A stretch of DNA of 64,000 nt from positions 1 to 64,000 of the forward strand of contig NZ_BCYO01000010.1 of the NCBI RefSeq assembly GCF_001598235.1, given 5' to 3'. Positions 35,437 through 44,725 of the stretch are shown here, in pieces. The translations under genes and the position numbers were made by a program. Under the pieces are notes generated by a model. It had not been told where the DNA came from. It was given only the letters and a program-made list of their open reading frames with translations, and did no database searches. Within the stretch, counting starts at the first letter, position 1. Every line of letters begins with the position of its first letter. Source of the DNA: Polaromonas jejuensis NBRC 106434 (lineage in GTDB: Bacteria; Pseudomonadota; Gammaproteobacteria; Burkholderiales; Burkholderiaceae_C).

Positions 35437-36315
35437 ATGACAAACTCCACCCTGACGGCCAATGGGCCGGTGTTTCGCGCCGGCACCTCCGACGCAGAGA
35501 TTGAGCGCGCCGCCGCGGATGCGGCGGTCAAAAGACGGCGCATGGTTCTCTTCTGGCGCTTCCTGATTCTGGCCGTCTTCCTGGTCGGCTGGGAAGTCGC
35601 CGTGCGGACCAAGGTGATCGACGAATTTTTCTACTCCAGCCCGACCGCGATCCTGGAGCGCCTGTGGCAATGGATGGTGGATGGCACCGATGGTGTTTCC
35701 CTCTGGTATCACCTCTGGGTGACCATGGAGGAGGCGCTGCTTGGCTTTGGCAGCGGCGCCGTGTTGGGCGTGATCGTGGGCGTGGTCCTGGGCCGCAACC
35801 GCATGGCCGCCGATGTGTTCTCCATCTACATCAAGGTCTTCAACTCCATCCCGCGCGTGGTGCTGGCGCCCATCTTCATCATGATCCTGGGCCTGGGCCT
35901 GGGTTCCAAGGTGGCGCTGTCCTTTGTGATGGTGTTTTTTGTGGTGTTTTCCAATGCCTTCCAGGGCGTGCGCGAGGCCGACCGTTCATTGATCGCCAAT
36001 GCGCAGATCCTCGGCGCAACGCCCTGGCAACTGACCTGGTCGGTGATCGTGCCCTCGGCCATGAGCTGGATTTTTGCCTCGCTGCAGGTGAGCTTCGGTT
36101 TTGCCATTGTCGGCGCCATCGTCGGCGAGTTCGTCGGTTCGCGCTTCGGTATCGGCCTGCTCATCAACATCGCCAAGGGCTCGTTCGATGCCGCCGGCAT
36201 GTATGCCGCCATCGTGATCATCATGGTGGTGGCACTGGCGGCGGAGTACTCGATGTCGCTGGTCGAGAAGCGACTGGCGAAATGGCGCCCAGCCGCACTG
36301 AGCGAGACGGCTTGA
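35437..36315 (+). CDS. ABC transporter permease (SsuC/TauC-like)
   Basis: A 292-aa inner-membrane permease with about six helices after a hydrophilic N terminus of about 35 residues. The EAA-type loop reads SLIANAQILGATPWQLTWSVIVPSAMSW, where the ATPase docks. The C-terminal part contains GIGLLINIAKGSFDAAGMYAAIVIIMVVAL, typical of the family. It closes the importer operon and is followed by a clear terminator. Confidence 0.92.
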   Translation: MTNSTLTANGPVFRAGTSDAEIERAAADAAVKRRRMVLFWRFLILAVFLVGWEVAVRTKVIDEFFYSSPTAILERLWQWMVDGTDGVSLWYHLWVTMEEALLGFGSGAVLGVIVGVVLGRNRMAADVFSIYIKVFNSIPRVVLAPIFIMILGLGLGSKVALSFVMVFFVVFSNAFQGVREADRSLIANAQILGATPWQLTWSVIVPSAMSWIFASLQVSFGFAIVGAIVGEFVGSRFGIGLLINIAKGSFDAAGMYAAIVIIMVVALAAEYSMSLVEKRLAKWRPAALSETA

Positions 36316-36360
36316 CGGATGGCCCGGGCCAGGGCGGGCTGCAGCCCCTGGCGGATATTG

Positions 36361-36402
36361 AATGCCGCGGACGCTCAGGTTGAGGTCCGCGGCATTTTTT
36401 TT
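36361..36402 (+). terminator. Terminator of the SsuABC-like operon
   Basis: A perfect 12-bp stem (36361-36372 with 36385-36396) with a 12-base loop and a T run to 36402. It abuts the stop codon of the convergent uppP gene. Confidence 0.88.
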
Positions 36403-37273
36403 AGTGGAGGAACCCGTTGCGCACGGCGGCGATCAGGAACAGGCCGAGCAAGGCCCGGTAAATGACAAAGGGCCATGCCGAAAACCGTTCCAGCACCCGC
36501 ATCAGGCCCCAGATTGCGATGAAGGCCGAGCCACTCGCGACGACCAGGCCAAACGCCAGCAGCGACCAGGCCTCAGGCGGGATGTGCGCATGATGCAGAA
36601 CCCACAGCTCCTTCAATCCCGCCAGCGCAATGGCGGGCAAGCCCAGAAGAAACGAAAACCGCGCGGCTTCCTCGCGCTTGAAGTTGAGGAACAAGGCCGC
36701 CGTCAGGGTCGAGCCCGAGCGCGACACGCCCGGAATCAGGGCGCCCACCTGCGCCAGTCCGACGATCAGCGCATCCCTGAGCCGCATCTGCTCGACGGTG
36801 CGGCGATGCCGGCAAAGGACCTCGGCCGCGGCCAGCAAGACCGCCATCACGACCGATGAAACGCCGATCACCATCAGGCCGCGCAGCGGCGACTCGCAGG
36901 CATTCAATACCGAGGAGAGTGCCAGGCCGGCAAGGCCGATCGGAATCGTTGCCAGCAGGATGCCAGCCGCCAGACGAAACCAGGGGTCGTTGAAATCCCG
37001 GCGCTTCGTCGCGGCGACACTGCCTGACACCACGGCGCGTATGTCGCGCCAGAAGTAGCTGACCACGGCGGCCAGCGCCGCCAGCTGCATCGCCGCCGAG
37101 AAGGCGGAACCCGGATCACGCCAGCCCAGCAACGCCGGGACCACGCGCATGTGCGCGGTCGATGAGATGGGCAACAGCTCGGTGATGCCCTGGATGATGC
37201 CGAGGATGCCAATCTGCGCATACCCCAGCGAGGCAAAACCGATATCCAGGCCTGCACTGCAAACATTCGCCAA
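36401..37273 (-). CDS. uppP: Undecaprenyl-diphosphatase (BacA/UppP)
   Basis: Multi-helix membrane enzyme that recycles undecaprenyl pyrophosphate for cell-wall synthesis. 290 aa. The two catalytic motifs are present: QGITELLPISSTAHM near residue 30 and PGVSRSGST near residue 170. The start is a TTG at 37273 with AAGGGAGA about eight bases upstream. It is a lone gene convergent with the importer operon. Confidence 0.93.
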   Translation of the reverse strand: MANVCSAGLDIGFASLGYAQIGILGIIQGITELLPISSTAHMRVVPALLGWRDPGSAFSAAMQLAALAAVVSYFWRDIRAVVSGSVAATKRRDFNDPWFRLAAGILLATIPIGLAGLALSSVLNACESPLRGLMVIGVSSVVMAVLLAAAEVLCRHRRTVEQMRLRDALIVGLAQVGALIPGVSRSGSTLTAALFLNFKREEAARFSFLLGLPAIALAGLKELWVLHHAHIPPEAWSLLAFGLVVASGSAFIAIWGLMRVLERFSAWPFVIYRALLGLFLIAAVRNGFLH

Positions 37274-37332
37274 AATTTTTCTCCCTTAAATAAGCTCTTG
37301 ATATTGTGGCCACCGCAGTGGTTCGTGCCCTG

Positions 37333-40300
37333 TCATGTTCCCAGTGGCCGCAGCAACTCTGCCACATCGCTTTCGGTAAACAGCGGCTGTTTACGCGCTT
37401 GCGAGCCGCTGTACATGCTCTCGGCCAGCGCCGCCTTGCGCTCTTGCAGCGCCAGTATGCGTTCTTCAATCGTGCCCTGGGCCACCAGCTTGTAAACAAA
37501 GACCTGGCTCTTTTGCCCGATGCGGTGGGCGCGGTCGGTGGCCTGGTTTTCCGCGGCCGGGTTCCACCACGGGTCGTAATGAATCACGGTGTCGGCCTGC
37601 GGCAGGTTCAAGCCCACGCCACCGGCCTTGAGGCTGATGAGAAACAGCGGCACCTCGCCAGAGGTAAAGCGCTCAATGATCTCATCGCGCTTTTGCGACT
37701 GGCCGGTGAGCTTGACCCATGGCATGCCGCGCGCCTTGAGCGCTTCCTCGATCAGCGTCAGCATGCTGGTGAAGGTCGAGAACAGCAGCACGCGCCTGCC
37801 CTCGGCCACCATTTCGGGCAGCAGCTCCATCAGGTGTTCCAGCTTGGCCGACTGCCTGATTTTTTTGGCCGAAGCCAGCGGCAGCAGGCGTGGGTCGCAG
37901 CACACCTGCCGCAGCTTGAGCAGGGCGTCCAGGATCTGGATCTGGGACTTTGCCAGCCCCTTGCTGGTCAGCGCATCCCGCACGGTTTTTTCGGTGCTCA
38001 GGCGTATGGTTTCGTAGAGGTCGGCCTGCTTGCCCGAGAGCTCGATGCTGGAGACGCTCTCGATCTTGTCGGGCAGTTCGGTGGCCACCTCGCGCTTGGT
38101 GCGCCGCAGCGTGAAGGGCGTGATGCGGCGGCGCAACTGCGCGAGTCGCTCGCCGTCCCCCTCCTTTTCGATGGGCGTGCGAAACAGTTCCTTGAAGCGC
38201 GCCTGGCTGCCGAGAAAGCCGGGCATCAGGAAGTGGAACAGGCTCCACAGCTCGCCCAGATGGTTTTCCATGGGCGTGCCCGACAGGCATAGTCGGTGGC
38301 GGGTCTGCAGCGCGCTGACCACCTGCGCGGCATGGGTGCTGGCGTTCTTGATGTTCTGCGCTTCGTCCAGCACCACCAGATGCCAGGGCTGTTCCAGCCA
38401 GCGTTCGCGGTCGCGCTGCAGCAGGGAGTAGGGCGCAATCACCAGATCGTGGGTGCTCATCTCGGCGGCCGCATCGTGCCTTTCCTTGCCGTGCAGCACC
38501 AGGGCGCGCAGCCCCGGGGTAAAGCGTTCGGCCTCGCGCCGCCAGTTGCCCATCAGGCTCACCGGCGCGACGATCAGGGCCGGGCGGGTGAGCCGGCCGG
38601 CTTCCTTTTCCGCCAGCACATGGGCCAGCGTTTGCAGTGTTTTGCCCAGGCCCATGTCGTCGGCCAGGATGCCGCTTAGGCCGTGCTGGCGCAAGAACTG
38701 CAGCCAGTTCAGGCCTTGCTGCTGATAGGGTCGCAGGCTGGCCTGCAAGCCGGCGGGCGCGGCCACCACGGGCAGCTGAACATGGCCGCTGAGCTGACGC
38801 ACGGTGGTGCGCAGGGCCTGGGCGCCTTCCCACACCGCACCCTCGCCCAGGGCGGCGCTGGTGCGCAGCGCGTCCAGGCGCGAGAGCCTGAGGCTGTCTG
38901 CCGAAAAATTGTGCGCGCGGTCGCCCACCAGTTCCAGCAGCGCGGCCATCCATGGTTTGAGCGCGTCGGTCGGCAGCCGAATAAAGCCCTGGCCGCCGGG
39001 AGCCGGCAGGTAGACAAAGGGCGGCATACCGGGCTGGCCGGTGGCGGGGTCGGGCGGGCTGGCGGCCGCGGCGGCAATCAGCTCGGGCAGCCAGGGCAGG
39101 ATGTTGTGGCGCTGGCCGTTGATCTCCATGCCCAGCGACAGCTCAAACCACGGTGAAGAGGCCTCGTCATCGCCCTGGGGCTGCAGCTGCACGCTGAGGC
39201 TGTCGGCGTGGGTGATCCAGCGTGCCAGGGCGTCGTCCAGCGTCACCTCAAAGCCGGCATCGCGCAGCACCGTGAAGCCGTTGTCGGCCCAGTGCAGCCA
39301 GTCCTGCTGGGGACCGTCGCCGGGGATGCCGAAGATGCCGCCATCGGTGGCCTTCAGCCCCAGGTCAAACAGACGGGTGATGGCGTCCAGCTCGGCTTCG
39401 GCGTCGCGCTGCAGCAGCACGCGCCCTTGGGGGCCATCGACCAGCACGGCCGTGCCCTGGCCGGCCCACCAGCCGCGATGGCCCTGGTAGTCAAAGCGCA
39501 GCCGAGCCTGGATCAGGCCCATGAACCGGACGTCTTCAGTAGGGTTGAGGCTCAGGTGCAGGCTGGCGGTGGGCGTGGCGCCGCTCAATCTGGTGAAGTC
39601 TTGCAGCACGGGCGGCAGGGGCAGTGCTGGCAGGCTGCCCAGGTGTCCCATCAGATTGACCTGGTGTTTTTGCAGGGCCGAAGTCCTGAGTGGCGGGGCC
39701 TTGAGCAGCAGCGCCAGTTGGGCGGGCGCAATGCCCGGCGTATCGACCGGCCCGCACAGGCCTTGCCCGGCGTCCAGGTAGAGCGGCGGGCTGTTCAGGC
39801 ACAGCGTGGCGCCGAGTGTGTCCTTGGTGCCGGCAGGGCTCAGCCTGGCGCGCAAGGCCCAGCCGGGCCCGGTGGCTTGCGCGCCGGGCAACTCCTGCCA
39901 ATGCCATTCCAGGGTCCGGGGCGGTCCCCACCGAATGGCGGCGCCCGGGCTGCCGCGGCCCTCGTTCATGAACAGCCGCCCGGTGCTGGCCGCCTGCTGC
40001 AGCGCCAGCAGGCCGGCCTGGCCGGCCAGGATGACACGCGGGCTGACACTGTAGGCCGAGTAGAAGTTGTCGCTGTTCGGCATGGCGCGCATGAGTTGCA
40101 GCACCTGCCGGTCCGCCTCGCTGGCCAGGTCGTACGCCGCCTGTCCCTCGTGGGGCGGGGTTCTTATTGATTTGGGCTTGGCCCAGCCGCCGCTGACTTT
40201 GGGGTAAGACACCATGGCTTCCAGTTGCAGCCGTGGTGTGGGGCCGGGGTCGCCGACGACCGTCAGCAGGTACAGATACTGTTCGGACCGGACCTGTTCA

Positions 40301-40821
40301 TCCGTCCTGGCTGCTTCGGCGGGCCGGCCGCTGGCGCGGTCCAGCGCCTGCATCCATTGCAGCAGCTGCGCCTCGGCTTCCTGCCTGGCCTTGTCTTCGG
40401 CGCGGGCCAGGGCCGCCTGGCGCAAGGCTTCGGCCTGTTCGCGGCTGGGCACTGCGTGCAGCGCTGCACTGTTTGCCAGCTCCGGGCCCAGCAGGTGCAG
40501 GCCCTGGTAGGCCGCCTTGAGGGTCAGCGCCACGCCGTGCTTGCAATCGGCACCCACCGGGCAGCTGCAGTCGCTGAGCCAGTCAGCCAGCTGGCCATCA
40601 GGCAGCAGGGTCATTTCGACAGAGACCTCATAAGGCGCGCGCTGGCTGCCCTGCACCTGACCCTCCAGCAGCCAGTGATCCTTCAGCGGCTCGATGTCCA
40701 GGTGCAGCACATTCTGGCTGCGGTAGAGCAGCAGGCCGCGGCTCCAGGCACCCGAACTGCTCAGCCGCTCCAGCGATTGTGGGTTGAACCACAAGCCATT
40801 CTTCAGGGGATTGGTCTGCAT
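37333..40821 (-). CDS. SWIM zinc-finger and SNF2-family DEAD-like helicase
   Basis: A 1162-aa DNA-dependent ATPase of the SNF2/HepA type. A SWIM zinc finger (C85-S-C87, C93-K-H95) lies near the N terminus, then a long middle part of unknown function, an SNF2 helicase domain with Walker A (LADDMGLGKT, about residue 724), a DEAQ box near residue 818, and a C-terminal helicase domain (FSTFTSML, GGVGLNLPQADTVIHYDPWWNPAAENQATDRAHRIGQ). Such SWIM-SNF2 proteins occur singly in many bacteria and are suspected of roles in repair or RNA polymerase recycling. The ATG at 40821 is directly after an AT-rich hairpin. Confidence 0.92.
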   Translation of the reverse strand: MQTNPLKNGLWFNPQSLERLSSSGAWSRGLLLYRSQNVLHLDIEPLKDHWLLEGQVQGSQRAPYEVSVEMTLLPDGQLADWLSDCSCPVGADCKHGVALTLKAAYQGLHLLGPELANSAALHAVPSREQAEALRQAALARAEDKARQEAEAQLLQWMQALDRASGRPAEAARTDEQVRSEQYLYLLTVVGDPGPTPRLQLEAMVSYPKVSGGWAKPKSIRTPPHEGQAAYDLASEADRQVLQLMRAMPNSDNFYSAYSVSPRVILAGQAGLLALQQAASTGRLFMNEGRGSPGAAIRWGPPRTLEWHWQELPGAQATGPGWALRARLSPAGTKDTLGATLCLNSPPLYLDAGQGLCGPVDTPGIAPAQLALLLKAPPLRTSALQKHQVNLMGHLGSLPALPLPPVLQDFTRLSGATPTASLHLSLNPTEDVRFMGLIQARLRFDYQGHRGWWAGQGTAVLVDGPQGRVLLQRDAEAELDAITRLFDLGLKATDGGIFGIPGDGPQQDWLHWADNGFTVLRDAGFEVTLDDALARWITHADSLSVQLQPQGDDEASSPWFELSLGMEINGQRHNILPWLPELIAAAAASPPDPATGQPGMPPFVYLPAPGGQGFIRLPTDALKPWMAALLELVGDRAHNFSADSLRLSRLDALRTSAALGEGAVWEGAQALRTTVRQLSGHVQLPVVAAPAGLQASLRPYQQQGLNWLQFLRQHGLSGILADDMGLGKTLQTLAHVLAEKEAGRLTRPALIVAPVSLMGNWRREAERFTPGLRALVLHGKERHDAAAEMSTHDLVIAPYSLLQRDRERWLEQPWHLVVLDEAQNIKNASTHAAQVVSALQTRHRLCLSGTPMENHLGELWSLFHFLMPGFLGSQARFKELFRTPIEKEGDGERLAQLRRRITPFTLRRTKREVATELPDKIESVSSIELSGKQADLYETIRLSTEKTVRDALTSKGLAKSQIQILDALLKLRQVCCDPRLLPLASAKKIRQSAKLEHLMELLPEMVAEGRRVLLFSTFTSMLTLIEEALKARGMPWVKLTGQSQKRDEIIERFTSGEVPLFLISLKAGGVGLNLPQADTVIHYDPWWNPAAENQATDRAHRIGQKSQVFVYKLVAQGTIEERILALQERKAALAESMYSGSQARKQPLFTESDVAELLRPLGT

Positions 40822-40856
40822 GAAATAGGGGAATAGCCCTTATTTACAGGGCGTAG

Positions 40857-40879
40857 TTTGCTATTGAAAAAATAGCAAA
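40857..40879. repeat. Short GCTAT...ATAGC hairpin repeat, copy 5
   Basis: TTTGCTATTGAAAAAATAGCAAA, a 9-bp-arm perfect palindrome, the best-conserved copy in the window. It lies about 35 bases upstream of the SNF2 start, inside its leader region. Confidence 0.8.
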
Positions 40880-40934
40880 AAGACGGCTGCCGGGTTTCAG
40901 GTTTTGGATGCCATTGTGAACATGCAGTTCAACT

Positions 40935-41005
40935 TGAGACAAGTGGCATATTTTACGGATTTTCGTTTAAAAGTTAGTGAGACAAACTGAAGAAGTTAAT
41001 GAGAC
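40935..41005. repeat. Three direct TGAGAC hexamers near the SNF2 promoter
   Basis: TGAGAC occurs at 40935, 40978 and 41000; the last two lie in the longer near-repeats AGTTAGTGAGAC and AGTTAATGAGAC spaced 22 bases. The region (40822-41067) is AT-rich and has no gene. It may hold regulator sites for SNF2; no more can be said. Confidence 0.4.
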
Positions 41006-41067
41006 GACTTTGGGATATGTCTTCTTGACACGAAAGGTTTCTACATTGTCGTTCTTCTTTATTGACG

Positions 41068-41805
41068 CTACGCCGCCGGATCTCGCGCGGCCTTCGTTTG
41101 CAACGCACGGACGTAGGTGTCGCCCGATCCCTTGACGTGCACGATCATGAGTTTCTCGAAGGCCTCGAAATCGCCCTTGATGAAGAGCTTCAGGAACTTG
41201 CGGTGCTCCGAAAACGAGTCCGGACTGCGCACGTCGAGCGGCGCACTGAGGTTGGTTCGTAAGGCCGCGATCTTGCCGGCGGCGAGCTTGTAGGACTCCT
41301 GCAGGTACGTGTTCCCACAATGGGTGAACATCGCCTCGTGCAGCGATGTGTCGGCGCGGCCGTACGCCACCGTGTCGCGGCGCTTCACTGCCGATTCCAT
41401 CTCGGCGATCGCTGCTTCGATGGCTCCCACGGTAGAGATTTTGTCGTTGCGATAAGCCAGCTCGGCCGCTCGCGGCTCGATCACGCAGCGGAACTGGCAC
41501 AGCTCCGTCACGTCGTCGACAGTCGGGTAGAACACGAAGCTGCCCACCTGCGGCCTGACATGCACGAGGCCTTGCAGCTGCAACTGGTTCAGGGCTTCTC
41601 GCACGGGCGTGCGGCTGACGCCGAACGACTGCGCCAGCGTCTCTTCGGGGATTTGCGACCCCAGCGCCAACTCCCCCTCGATGATGGCCTGTCGCAAGCG
41701 CGCTGCGATCTGCACCGCCAGCGACTTGGCGGGCTCGAGTTTGAACGCCGTCATGCGCGCGTCCGGCGGGGTTGTTGTTCTCGGGGTTGTCGTCATCGCA
41801 TTCAT
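41068..41805 (-). CDS. GntR family regulator (FadR/FCD subfamily)
   Basis: A 245-aa DNA-binding regulator. The winged helix-turn-helix (residues about 25-90) contains GSQIPEETLAQSFGVSRTPVREALNQLQLQGLVHVRPQVGSFV. The FCD ligand domain follows, with the metal-binding histidine pattern in ADTSLHEAMFTH and SFSEHRKFLKL. FCD regulators sense small organic acids such as lactate, glycolate or gluconate. It is divergent from the FAD-linked dehydrogenase gene at 41931, with a palindrome in the 125-base gap, so it most likely represses that operon. Confidence 0.9.
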   Translation of the reverse strand: MNAMTTTPRTTTPPDARMTAFKLEPAKSLAVQIAARLRQAIIEGELALGSQIPEETLAQSFGVSRTPVREALNQLQLQGLVHVRPQVGSFVFYPTVDDVTELCQFRCVIEPRAAELAYRNDKISTVGAIEAAIAEMESAVKRRDTVAYGRADTSLHEAMFTHCGNTYLQESYKLAAGKIAALRTNLSAPLDVRSPDSFSEHRKFLKLFIKGDFEAFEKLMIVHVKGSGDTYVRALQTKAARDPAA

Positions 41806-41870
41806 TGTGGACCATGAACGATTGCGGTTGCCGCGCGGGGCCCGCGGCGATCGCCAAACTCAGGGAATGT

Positions 41871-41886
41871 ACTAATGAACATTAGT
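41871..41886. promoter_or_regulatory. Putative GntR operator palindrome
   Basis: ACTAATG-AA-CATTAGT: 7-bp perfect half-sites with a 2-bp centre in the gap between the divergent GntR gene (minus) and the dehydrogenase gene (plus). An overlapping CTTACATACAAG motif follows at about 41889. The position suits self-regulation and operon repression. Confidence 0.6.
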
Positions 41887-41930
41887 GTCTTACATACAAG
41901 AATACATGAAGTTAGCAACTCCGTCATTCC

Positions 41931-43334
41931 ATGAACCCCAGCAGCCACGCCGCAATTGCCGCCCTACGGGCCCGCCTTGGAGCCGTGACCGTTCTGACCG
42001 GCTCCGATGTGCCGGTGCGCAACACGAACGACTGGAGCCCGCAGCCGCCAGAGCAGCCACTCGCCGTGGTCCGTCCGGCCGGTACCGATGACGTCTCGGC
42101 CGCGCTGCGCATCTGCCACGAAGCCGGCCTGGCGGTGGTGCCGCAAGGTGGGCTGACCGGCTTGTGCGGTGGCTCGCGGCCGATCGCCGATGCGATCGCC
42201 CTGTCGCTGGAGCGCATGGTCGGCATCGAAGAGATCGACGCCGACGCCGGCACCATCACGGTTCTCGCGGGAACGCCGCTGGCGGTGGTGCAGCGCGCGG
42301 CCGACGATGCGGGGTTCTTCTTTCCGCTCGACCTGGGTGCGCGCGGCTCGTGCGCGATCGGCGGCAACCTGTCGACCAACGCCGGCGGCAACCGCGTGAT
42401 TCGCTACGGTATGGCGCGCGAGATGACGCTCGGGCTCGAAGTGGTGCTGCCCGACGGCACCGTGGTGACGAGCCTGAACAAGATGCTGAAGAACAATGCC
42501 GGTTACGACCTCAAGCACCTGTTCATCGGCAGCGAAGGCACGCTTGGGGTTATCACCCGCGCGGTCTTGCGCATGCATCCGAAACCGGCCTGCACGATGG
42601 TCGCGATGTGCGCGCTGAAAGACTACGCTGGCGTGCTGGCGCTGCTGGCCGCGGCGCGCCGCGACCTCGGTCCGCTGCTGTCGGCCTTCGAAGTCATGTG
42701 GCCCGACTATTGGGATGTGGCCACGCAGCAAGTCTCGGGCGTGCGCAATCCGTTCGAGGGTGACGCGACCACCCACGGCGCGTATGTGCTGATCGAGGCG
42801 CTCGGCACCGATCCTGCCATCGATGTTCCCCGCTTCGGGACCTGGCTCGAAACCCAGCTAGAGCTCGGCCATGTGCCGAACGCGGTGGTCGCGCAGTCGA
42901 TGTCCGACGCCGCGGCGCTGTGGGGCGTGCGCGATGCCTGCTCCGAATTCATTCAGGCGATAGGCCCGCACCTGCCCTTCGACGTCGGCCTGCCCACCGC
43001 CGACATGGACGACTACGCGCGTCGCTGCCGCGACGACCTGGCTGCTCGCATCCCGGGCGCCCGGAGCATGTACTACGGCCACATCGGCGATGGCAACCTG
43101 CACCTGATCGCCTGGCTGCCCGGCGCGGCCGAGCCGCCCAAGCAGGCCATCGAGGAAGTGGTCTACGGCCTGGTGCGCGAGTTCCACGGCAGCGTGTCGG
43201 CCGAGCACGGCATCGGCACCTTGAAGAAGCCCTGGCTCGGCCACGCCAGAACGCCGGAAGAGATCGCGCTGATGCGCACGCTCAAGAAAGCCCTCGACCC
43301 CAAGGGCATCCTCAACCCGGGCAAGGTTGTCTAG
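41931..43334 (+). CDS. FAD-linked 2-hydroxyacid dehydrogenase (GlcD/D2HGDH-like)
   Basis: A 467-aa flavoprotein that oxidises a D-2-hydroxy acid (lactate, glycolate, 2-hydroxyglutarate or a sugar acid) to the 2-oxo acid. FAD-binding domain: PQGGLTGLCGGS near residue 65, and GARGSCAIGGNLSTNAGGNRVIRYG near residue 140. C-terminal FAD-oxidase domain: HIGDGNLHLIAW near residue 385 and SAEHGIGTLKKPW near residue 425. The gene is the first of an operon with an ABC importer, so its substrate is probably the imported compound or a product of it. Confidence 0.92.
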   Translation: MNPSSHAAIAALRARLGAVTVLTGSDVPVRNTNDWSPQPPEQPLAVVRPAGTDDVSAALRICHEAGLAVVPQGGLTGLCGGSRPIADAIALSLERMVGIEEIDADAGTITVLAGTPLAVVQRAADDAGFFFPLDLGARGSCAIGGNLSTNAGGNRVIRYGMAREMTLGLEVVLPDGTVVTSLNKMLKNNAGYDLKHLFIGSEGTLGVITRAVLRMHPKPACTMVAMCALKDYAGVLALLAAARRDLGPLLSAFEVMWPDYWDVATQQVSGVRNPFEGDATTHGAYVLIEALGTDPAIDVPRFGTWLETQLELGHVPNAVVAQSMSDAAALWGVRDACSEFIQAIGPHLPFDVGLPTADMDDYARRCRDDLAARIPGARSMYYGHIGDGNLHLIAWLPGAAEPPKQAIEEVVYGLVREFHGSVSAEHGIGTLKKPWLGHARTPEEIALMRTLKKALDPKGILNPGKVV

Positions 43335-43382
43335 TGCAGTGTTGCACGCTATCTGGAACATAAAAACCTGAAGGAGACTGAC

Positions 43383-44693
43383 ATGAAACTCGCGTTCCGA
43401 ACCTTGGTGTTGAGCGGCTTGGCCGCCGGCACATGGCTGCTGGCCTCGCCCGCCACGGCGCAAAGCTTCGACTGGAAGCACTTCAACGGCGAGACGCTCA
43501 ACGTGCTGCTGAACAACCACCCCTGGTCGAACGCGATTCGCGATCTCGCGCCGGAGTTCACCGCCAAGACCGGCGTCAAGTTGCGCATCGAACTTCTCAA
43601 CGAAGACCCGCAGCGTGCGCGCCTGGGCACGCTGCTGCAGGCGAAGTCGTCGGACATCGACGTCTTCAACTCGCTGCAGATCCGCGAAGGCGCGGTCTAT
43701 GCCAAGGCCGGCTGGTATGCCGATCTCACCCCGTACGTCAACAACCGCACGCTCACCGCGCCTGACTTCAACCTCGAAGACTTCGGCGAAGGCCTGCGCA
43801 AGACCGCGACCTTCGGCGGCAAGCTGGTGGCGCTGCCGATCAACGTCGAAGGCCCGCTGTTCTACTGGCGCACCGACATCTTTGCGAAGTGCAAGGTCGA
43901 GGTCCCGGCCTTCCTCGAAGACATCCCGGTCGCTGCCGCCAAGCTCAAGGCCTGCGACCCCAATCAGGGCGTGTGGGCATCGCGCGGCGTGCGCAACGCG
44001 ATCCCTTACGCGATGGCGAGCTTCGTCTTCAACAGCGGCGGCGATTTCAAGTCGACCGACAAGAAACAGCCCGGCCTGTGCCAGCCCAAGACGATTGCCG
44101 GCATCTCGATGTACGCGGATCTGCTGAAGACCTACGGCCCGGTCGGCGCCACCAACCATAGCTTTCCGCAGGTCGTCGAGTTGCTGGGGCAGGGCAAGAT
44201 CGCAATGACGCACGAGTCGTCGAACGAATTCTCGAATGTCATGAAGTACCCGGGGCGCGAGGGCGACCTGCAGATCAAGGTGCTGCCCAAGGGGCGCGAT
44301 TCTGGCATCTCCAAACCGATAGCCTTCGGCTTCGGTCTGTCGATCTCCGAATTCTCGAAGAAGAAGGACGCCGCCTGGTACTTTGTGCAATGGGCGACCT
44401 CGGCCGAGGTCGAGACCAAGCTGGTGGCCAAGGGCGTGGCGCCGCCGCGGGCATCGGTGTTCTCGGGCCCGGCGATGAAGGCCTGGGCGAGCGAGAAGCC
44501 GGTGCGCCAGCAATGGGTCGATGCGCTGCGCGAGATCAGCCGCACCGGCACCGGCGACTACGCGTCGCCGACCGATCGCGTGCCCGAGACGCGCGAGATC
44601 ATCGGCCGCGCGGTGCAGGAGGTCGTGCTCGGTCAGAAGACCGCGAAGTATGCGGCCTGCGCCGCCGACGCCGACCTGGCCAAGCTGCAGTAG
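43383..44693 (+). CDS. ABC transporter solute-binding protein, family 1 (carbohydrate type)
   Basis: A 436-aa periplasmic protein of the family-1 (UgpB/MalE-like) fold. Signal peptide MKLAFRTLVLSGLAAGTWLLASPATA, cleaved near residue 26. Mature blocks: FDWKHFNGETLNVLLNNHPWSNAIRDLAPEFTAKTGVKLRIEL, and the C-terminal GPAMKAWASEKPVRQQWVDALREI. An AAGGAGACTGAC site precedes the ATG. The ligand is not evident, perhaps a polyol or hydroxy acid conjugate, given the dehydrogenase upstream. Confidence 0.9.
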   Translation: MKLAFRTLVLSGLAAGTWLLASPATAQSFDWKHFNGETLNVLLNNHPWSNAIRDLAPEFTAKTGVKLRIELLNEDPQRARLGTLLQAKSSDIDVFNSLQIREGAVYAKAGWYADLTPYVNNRTLTAPDFNLEDFGEGLRKTATFGGKLVALPINVEGPLFYWRTDIFAKCKVEVPAFLEDIPVAAAKLKACDPNQGVWASRGVRNAIPYAMASFVFNSGGDFKSTDKKQPGLCQPKTIAGISMYADLLKTYGPVGATNHSFPQVVELLGQGKIAMTHESSNEFSNVMKYPGREGDLQIKVLPKGRDSGISKPIAFGFGLSISEFSKKKDAAWYFVQWATSAEVETKLVAKGVAPPRASVFSGPAMKAWASEKPVRQQWVDALREISRTGTGDYASPTDRVPETREIIGRAVQEVVLGQKTAKYAACAADADLAKLQ

Positions 44694-44725
44694 CCACATC
44701 GGCTGCGCCGGCTGGAGCGAACCCC

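Noticed and set aside
42858-44699. 613-codon minus-strand frame opposite the dehydrogenase and SBP genes
   Set aside because: Same reason: the true plus-strand genes have complete family motifs.
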